From Rhodobacterales bacterium (GTDB taxonomy: Bacteria > Pseudomonadota > Alphaproteobacteria > Caulobacterales > Hyphomonadaceae), in contig JACXUV010000013.1 in the NCBI GenBank assembly GCA_014763715.1, positions 50,365-114,364 on the forward strand: DNA of 64,000 bases, in the 5' to 3' direction. Below, piece after piece: positions 60,202 through 64,000 of the stretch. Each line of letters starts with the position of its first letter. Position 1 is the first letter of the stretch. Position numbers and translations under genes: made by a program. The notes under the pieces are model-generated. The model was not told the DNA's origin, did no database searches, and worked only from the letters and a program-made list of their open reading frames with translations.

Positions 60202-60315
60202 AAGTAACCCCGCAGACAAAAGAACCTCGTTGCGAACGGGCAGCCTGACGACAAGTGTAATCTTTGTAAGGGGCTGTATTCATTGCAGCTGCGACGGCTG
60301 GGTGGGCAGGTGCAA

Positions 60316-60407
60316 ACAAAAACCCCGCCAGATCGCTCTGACGGGGTTTTGATTATCTTGCGATAGAAGCAGCGTCCTAGAGGATGCCTTCGCGCTGGGC
60401 GCGCTTG
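60316..60407. repeat. Copy B of duplicated rpsU-3-prime/terminator segment
   Basis: The intact copy: it carries the rpsU terminator and the last codons of rpsU. It matches 58391-58480 as described there. Copies flank the M61 peptidase gene in direct orientation. Confidence 0.8.
60319..60350 (-). terminator. rpsU terminator, copy B
   Basis: Same 32-base hairpin as copy A, identical in sequence. It follows rpsU by 27 bp on the minus strand and has T runs on both sides. Confidence 0.85.
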
Positions 60408-60598
60408 CGAGCCAGTTTGCGGGCGCGGCGGACGGCCTCAGCGCGCTGGCGTGCTTTTTTCTCGGACGGCTTTTCGAAATGCTGGCGGGCCTTCATTTCG
60501 CGGAACAGGCCTTCACGCTGCATCTTCTTCTTCAGAGCGCGCAGGGCTTGCTCAACATTGTTATCGCGGACGACGATCTGTACGATGGGAATCTCCAT
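60377..60598 (-). CDS. rpsU: 30S ribosomal protein bS21
   Basis: A 73-residue, very basic protein starting [48 protein letters not shown], as bS21 of alphaproteobacteria. It acts in translation initiation on the 30S subunit. Single gene, opposite to coq9. Confidence 0.95.
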   Translation of the reverse strand: MEIPIVQIVVRDNNVEQALRALKKKMQREGLFREMKARQHFEKPSEKKARQRAEAVRRARKLARKRAQREGIL

Positions 60599-60715
60599 TG
60601 GGTTGGGGGCGTCGCCCCGATTGTGACTTTGTGTCGGCCAGACAGGCCGGAAAGCGGGCGCTATATCACGTCAAAAGGGATTTGGCCAAGCCCCCCTTTG
60701 CCATGGAGTTCAGTC

Positions 60716-61363
60716 ATGACTGTCACACCCTCTCGGAAACTTCGCCGCCGCTGGCTGGATGCGCTCCTGCCGGAGGTGCCGTTTGACGGCTGGACAGAGG
60801 CCGCAGCCGCCCGAGCGGCCAGTCAGGCCGGGCTCAGCGATGGTGAACAGGCCCTTGCCGCCCCGAGGGGCGTGATCGACCTGATCGACGGCTTTTTCGA
60901 GGAAGCGGGCGAGGCCGCAAAGGCAGATCTCGCGGCGCAGGACCTCTCCTCCATGCGCGTTCCGGACAAGGTGAAGGCCGGCGTGCTGGCCTGGCTGAAG
61001 GCGCTGGAGCCCAACCGGGAGGCCGTCCGCCGGGCCGTTTCGCGCGGCATGGTGCCGTGGAACACGGGGCCCGCGTTGCAGCGCGGCTGGGCCGTGGCCG
61101 ATTTCGTCTGGGAAGCTGCCGGTGATACGGCAGAGGATTACAACCGCTATTCCAAGCGCGGCTTGCTCACGGCCATCCTGCCGCCGATCGTCATGTACTG
61201 GCTGGACAACCCCTCTGAGGAAGACCTCGACGAATATGTCTCCCGCCGCCTTGCCCAGGCTTCGGGCGTCGGGCGCACGGCGGGCAAGATCCTCCGCCCC
61301 TTGCTTGACGTCATCGGCTCAAAGGGGCCCAATAGCGAAAAAGCGCCAGGCGCGCGCCATTAA
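60716..61363 (+). CDS. coq9: COQ9-family ubiquinone biosynthesis protein
   Basis: A 215-residue protein with the COQ9 pattern: a TetR-like N-terminus (LRRRWLDALLPEVPFDGWTEAAAARAASQAGL), GVIDLIDGFFEEAGEA, and MVPWNTGPALQRGWAVADFVWEAAGDTAEDYNRYSKRGLL. It probably binds lipids and helps the COQ7-type hydroxylase. GGAG supports ATG 60716; the longer frame is antisense to rpsU. Confidence 0.9.
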   Translation: MTVTPSRKLRRRWLDALLPEVPFDGWTEAAAARAASQAGLSDGEQALAAPRGVIDLIDGFFEEAGEAAKADLAAQDLSSMRVPDKVKAGVLAWLKALEPNREAVRRAVSRGMVPWNTGPALQRGWAVADFVWEAAGDTAEDYNRYSKRGLLTAILPPIVMYWLDNPSEEDLDEYVSRRLAQASGVGRTAGKILRPLLDVIGSKGPNSEKAPGARH

Positions 61364-61398
61364 GCGGAGACGGCTTGCAGTCAGATTGTCGGAAAGTG

Positions 61399-61482
61399 TG
61401 TCGGACGGAAGTTGATCAAGCGCCCCAGGGGGCTGGGGGGGCTGATGGGTCCGGGGTGCGTGATGTTCACCTCCGTCCGACA
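61399..61482. other. Inverted repeat in the coq9-DUF2794 intergenic region
   Basis: TGTCGGACGGA (61399-61409) and TCCGTCCGACA (61472-61482) are perfect complements 62 bp apart, with a GCCCC/GGGGC element between. The 274-bp gap could hold a structured RNA or leader; no known RNA family is recognised. Nothing else is seen in the rest of this gap. Confidence 0.45.
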
Positions 61483-61637
61483 AGACAAAGATGGCCGTGT
61501 GCGAGGGCGCAAGCAAGACCGAAAGGTGGCGGGATTGCCCCATTTCGCAGTGTTTCAGTGGAAATCCGGATTAAATGTCGGTTAGGCGAGCCTGACCGGC
61601 CCCGATTCGCATTACAGGGGAGTCATAAACAGAGAAA

Positions 61638-61973
61638 ATGAGTGAATTTCCGTCCCGTCAGGCCGCGTCAGAGCCCCGAATCGCTTTCCACAAAACCGAG
61701 ATGCAACCGATTCTCGACGTCTACGGACGATTGGTCATGGCCGGTGAGGCCCGTGACTATGCCATCGGCATGCACAAGGACCACGCGATCTTCGCGATCT
61801 ACCGCCGTCACGCGGAAAATCCGACCTGGCGGATCGAGAAACAGCCCCACCTCGCGAACATGCAGGGACAGTATGTGGTGTACGGACAGGCCGGCCAGGT
61901 GCTGCGCCGGGGCCGCGAGCTGCAGCAGGTATTGAGGGTTTTCGACCGCAAGCGTTTCACCATCGTGAAGTAA
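61638..61973 (+). CDS. DUF2794 family protein
   Basis: A 111-residue protein, RIAFHKTEMQPILDVYGRLVMAGEARDYAIGMHKDHAIFAIYRR, with the RIEKQPHLANMQGQYVVY and RGRELQQVLRVFDRKRFTIVK pieces of DUF2794, a conserved family in alphaproteobacteria of unknown function. Confidence 0.88.
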   Translation: MSEFPSRQAASEPRIAFHKTEMQPILDVYGRLVMAGEARDYAIGMHKDHAIFAIYRRHAENPTWRIEKQPHLANMQGQYVVYGQAGQVLRRGRELQQVLRVFDRKRFTIVK

Positions 61974-62019
61974 TTCCACAGGCGCGGCGTTAACCCTCTG
62001 TTTACTAAAAACTTCTTGC

Positions 62020-62045
62020 GAACAAGATGAGAACAAGATAGGAAC
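62020..62045. promoter_or_regulatory. Double SOS box: three GAAC repeats at 7-bp spacing
   Basis: GAAC at 62020-62023, 62031-62034 and 62042-62045, each separated by seven bases, so two overlapping LexA operators (the reverse-complement form of GTTC-N7-GTTC). The spacers are AAGATGA and AAGATAG. The array lies 25 bp upstream of the ATG at 62071, overlapping the likely promoter. Confidence 0.8.
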
Positions 62046-62070
62046 ATGCTCATCGGAACGGAGCATGAAC

Positions 62071-62415
62071 ATGAGCATTGCAGTCAGTTTTCGGGGACGC
62101 TCTGGCAAGGCATGGGACTTCCAGCGTGTTCCAAAGGACGCTCCCTGGGCGCGCAGCCCGGGTGCCGTCATCTTCGCGGCCCCAGACTCGTTCGGCTGGC
62201 GCATCATCCGCGTGATGGAACTGTCCGGCCGGCCGCATGACCTGCAGCCCATCTGGGCGCTGGCAGAGGCGGAACGCTACGGCGCCACGGCCGTGTTCCT
62301 CGCGCTCGAATTCGACGCCCGGGAGCGCAAGCGCCTGGTCGCTGATATCGAGGAAGGGTTCAGCCCGGTCTGTCTGGGTCCGCGTGAGGCGCCGGAAACA
62401 TCGCTTGCTGCCTGA
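62071..62415 (+). CDS. SOS-controlled small protein, unknown function
   Basis: A 114-residue protein starting MSIAVSFRGRSGKAWDFQRV (ATG at 62065 adds two residues). It is mixed alpha/beta, with IWALAEAERYGATAVFLALEFDARERKRLVADIEEGF. No family is recognised by eye, and no membrane helix, so it does not look like the known Caulobacter division inhibitors SidA or DidA. GGAG precedes the ATG by eight bases, and a double SOS box precedes that. Role in damage response is inferred. Confidence 0.7.
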   Translation: MSIAVSFRGRSGKAWDFQRVPKDAPWARSPGAVIFAAPDSFGWRIIRVMELSGRPHDLQPIWALAEAERYGATAVFLALEFDARERKRLVADIEEGFSPVCLGPREAPETSLAA

Positions 62416-62455
62416 TTTCCGGGCCTGATTACGGGGCCTGATTGCGCGCCCTGAT
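62411..62455. repeat. 13-bp period repeat of CCTGAT (four units)
   Basis: CCTGAT begins at 62411, 62424, 62437 and 62450, a strict 13-bp period. It includes the stop codon of the SOS gene and runs to just before the VWA gene stop. Possibly slippage; no role known. Confidence 0.5.
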
Positions 62456-62457
62456 CC

Positions 62458-64000
62458 TTATTGCTCGGGCGCAGGCCGGTTCAGCGCTGCCTGCGCCTCA
62501 GCCGTCTCGGCCAGCCGGGTCAGCTCGATGAACTCGGCGCGATAGCCGAACTCATCCTCGCCTTTCGCCCCTGCGGCCAGCGTGCGGATCTCTTTCCAGC
62601 CGAAGCCGGGGGAGAGGGCCTCGCCGCCGCGCAGCATTTCCCCGAAGCCTGCCACGGCGGTGGCAAAGCGGGTCCATTGCGGGGCGGCCTCCAAGCTGTC
62701 TGACTTGTCGGCATCGGTGACGGCATGGGTCAGCAGGATGGACTCGGCCTCGCCCGGCGGTTTGTAGCGCAGCTTCACGAAGGCGTATTCGCCGGACGGG
62801 TCGTCTGCGGCGGCTGACTGGTTGCCATAGCGCAGTGGGTCGATCTGCGCGGCGCCTGAGCCTGTGGGCGTGATGTCATAGATCGCTGTCACGCTGGCGC
62901 CTGCGCCGATGTCTCCGGCATCCACCTGGTCATTGTTGAAGTCCGCCCGGTCCAGCATGCGTGTCTCGTAGCCGATCAGGCGGTATTCCGCGACGCGGGC
63001 CGGGTTGAACTCGACCTGGATTTTCACATCGTCGGCAATCGGGAACATGTTGCCGCCAAGGTCGTCCGCCAGCACTTTGCGGGCTTCGCTCAGCGTGTCG
63101 ACATAGCTCGCCGTGCCATTGCCCGACTGGGCGAGTTTCTGCATCAGCGCATCATTGTAATTGCCGCGCCCGAAGCCGAGCACGGAGAGATAGATGCCGC
63201 TCTCGCGCTTGCGGGAGATGAAATCCTCCAGCTGTTCGGAATCCGTGATGCCGACATTGAAGTCGCCATCGGTCAGCAGCATCACACGGTTTACCGCATC
63301 CTTTTTCAGGCCCTGTTCGGCGAGGGAATAGGCAAGGCGAAGGCCCTCACCGCCAGCGGTCGAGCCGCCTGCCTGCAGGTTTTCGAGCGCGGCGACGATC
63401 TTGCGCTTGTCGCTGACCGGCGTCGGCGGCAGTATTTCGCCAGCTGCGCCCGCATAGACGGCGATGGAGATCGTATCGGCCGGGTCCATTTCTTCCAGCA
63501 TCAGCTTCAGCGCCTGCTTGGCCAGCGGCAGCTTGTCCTCGGAATGCATGGAGCCGGACACATCCACCAGCAACGTCAGGTTCACCGGCGGGCGGGCCTC
63601 ATGGTCGATGTCGCGGCCCTGAATGCCGATCTGCATCAGCTGGCGTCCCTCGGCAAAGGGTGAGGGGGCAAGCGTCACATAGGTCGCAAAGGGAGCTTCA
63701 CCCGCCTTTGGCTGCGGGTAGGTATAATCGAAATAATTGATCAGTTCCTCGATCCGCACGGCATCTTTCGGCGGCAGGACGCCGCTCTTCAGGAAGCGGC
63801 GCACATTGGCGTAAGCGGCCGTATCGACATCGATGGAGAAGGTCGAAACCGGCTCCTCGCGGGTCAGCTTCACCGGGTTCGGTTTGACGTCTTCATATTT
63901 GTCCCGGAATTCCGGTTCCGGCGTGGGCATCATCACCATGGCCGGGGGCGGGGCGCCTGCCACAGCCTCTGCGGCGCGTAAGGCGCCTGTCACTTTCACC
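62458..64000 (-). CDS. VWA-domain protein (YfbK-like), C-terminal part
   Basis: At least 513 residues; the start lies beyond the right edge. It has the vWF_A N-domain (TFSIDVDTAAYANVRRFL), the MIDAS site LLVDVSGSMHSEDKLPL, LLTDGDFNVGI and the C-terminal DUF3520-type region. YfbK-like proteins are usually secreted or lipid-anchored and bind ligands through a metal ion. The upstream part visible (AAEAVAGAPPPAMVMMPTPEPEF) is a Pro-rich linker. Confidence 0.85.
   Translation of the reverse strand, partial: VKVTGALRAAEAVAGAPPPAMVMMPTPEPEFRDKYEDVKPNPVKLTREEPVSTFSIDVDTAAYANVRRFLKSGVLPPKDAVRIEELINYFDYTYPQPKAGEAPFATYVTLAPSPFAEGRQLMQIGIQGRDIDHEARPPVNLTLLVDVSGSMHSEDKLPLAKQALKLMLEEMDPADTISIAVYAGAAGEILPPTPVSDKRKIVAALENLQAGGSTAGGEGLRLAYSLAEQGLKKDAVNRVMLLTDGDFNVGITDSEQLEDFISRKRESGIYLSVLGFGRGNYNDALMQKLAQSGNGTASYVDTLSEARKVLADDLGGNMFPIADDVKIQVEFNPARVAEYRLIGYETRMLDRADFNNDQVDAGDIGAGASVTAIYDITPTGSGAAQIDPLRYGNQSAAADDPSGEYAFVKLRYKPPGEAESILLTHAVTDADKSDSLEAAPQWTRFATAVAGFGEMLRGGEALSPGFGWKEIRTLAAGAKGEDEFGYRAEFIELTRLAETAEAQAALNRPAPEQ

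Noticed and set aside
61990-62004. TTAA-N7-TTTA resembling a CtrA site upstream of the SOS gene
   Set aside because: One mismatch in the second half-site and a short AT-rich context; too weak to list as a site.

Overview
The window (about 62% G+C by eye, densely coded on both strands) looks like the chromosome of an alphaproteobacterium, most likely Hyphomonadaceae/Caulobacterales. This rests on recognisable families, not on a search: aa3-oxidase subunit IV, COQ9, DUF2794 and DUF1178 proteins, an FtsZ tail ending [13 protein letters not shown], the ftsQ-ftsA-ftsZ order, and SOS operators of the alphaproteobacterial direct-repeat form GTTC-N7-GTTC. No rRNA, tRNA, insertion sequence, prophage or CRISPR array was seen.

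Layout. 1-5968: flagellar export and rod genes, with the start of fliI reading leftward and flgB-flgC-fliE-fliQ-flhA-fliR-flhB plus a coiled-coil protein reading rightward. 6014-14957: dusA, comM behind an SOS box, a hybrid histidine kinase coupled to an AmpG-like permease, an HdeD-like protein, a deleted DUF4440 pseudogene, a BacNav-type ion channel and a TerB-DnaJ protein. 14970-17731: a BlaI-type repressor and an unusual M56-M23-TonB_C fusion behind phased TGTA repeats and a BlaI-like operator. 17742-21592 (minus): acyltransferase, cyclophilin, pgeF, prs. 21676-31996: accessory and housekeeping genes, including a PKD lipoprotein with two homologous propeller modules, prmA, two tiny paralogous Arg/Trp-rich proteins, aminopeptidase P, and an MmyB-like regulator facing a tautomerase across a perfect palindrome.

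32150-43789: recN-ligA behind an SOS box, then on the minus strand murB-ddl-ftsQ-ftsA-ftsZ and lpxC, bamD (cell division and envelope). 43996-55930: M20 amidohydrolase, creD, secA, a parvulin lipoprotein, argJ, mutT, an orphan Flp pilin, a methyltransferase, comF, glutaredoxin, DUF1178, CoxIV and a DksA-like zinc finger. 56038-64000: a NatAB-like ABC exporter, an M61-like peptidase flanked by two copies of the rpsU terminator region, rpsU, coq9, DUF2794, a small gene with three phased LexA half-sites, and a truncated VWA protein.

Themes. Three SOS operators (comM, recN-ligA and an unknown 114-aa protein) suggest a local view of the LexA regulon. Envelope biology recurs: peptidoglycan synthesis and recycling (murB, ddl, ampG-like, pgeF), division (ftsQAZ), outer membrane (lpxC, bamD), and the BlaI/M56-M23 pair, which is the best candidate here for an undescribed envelope-sensing system.
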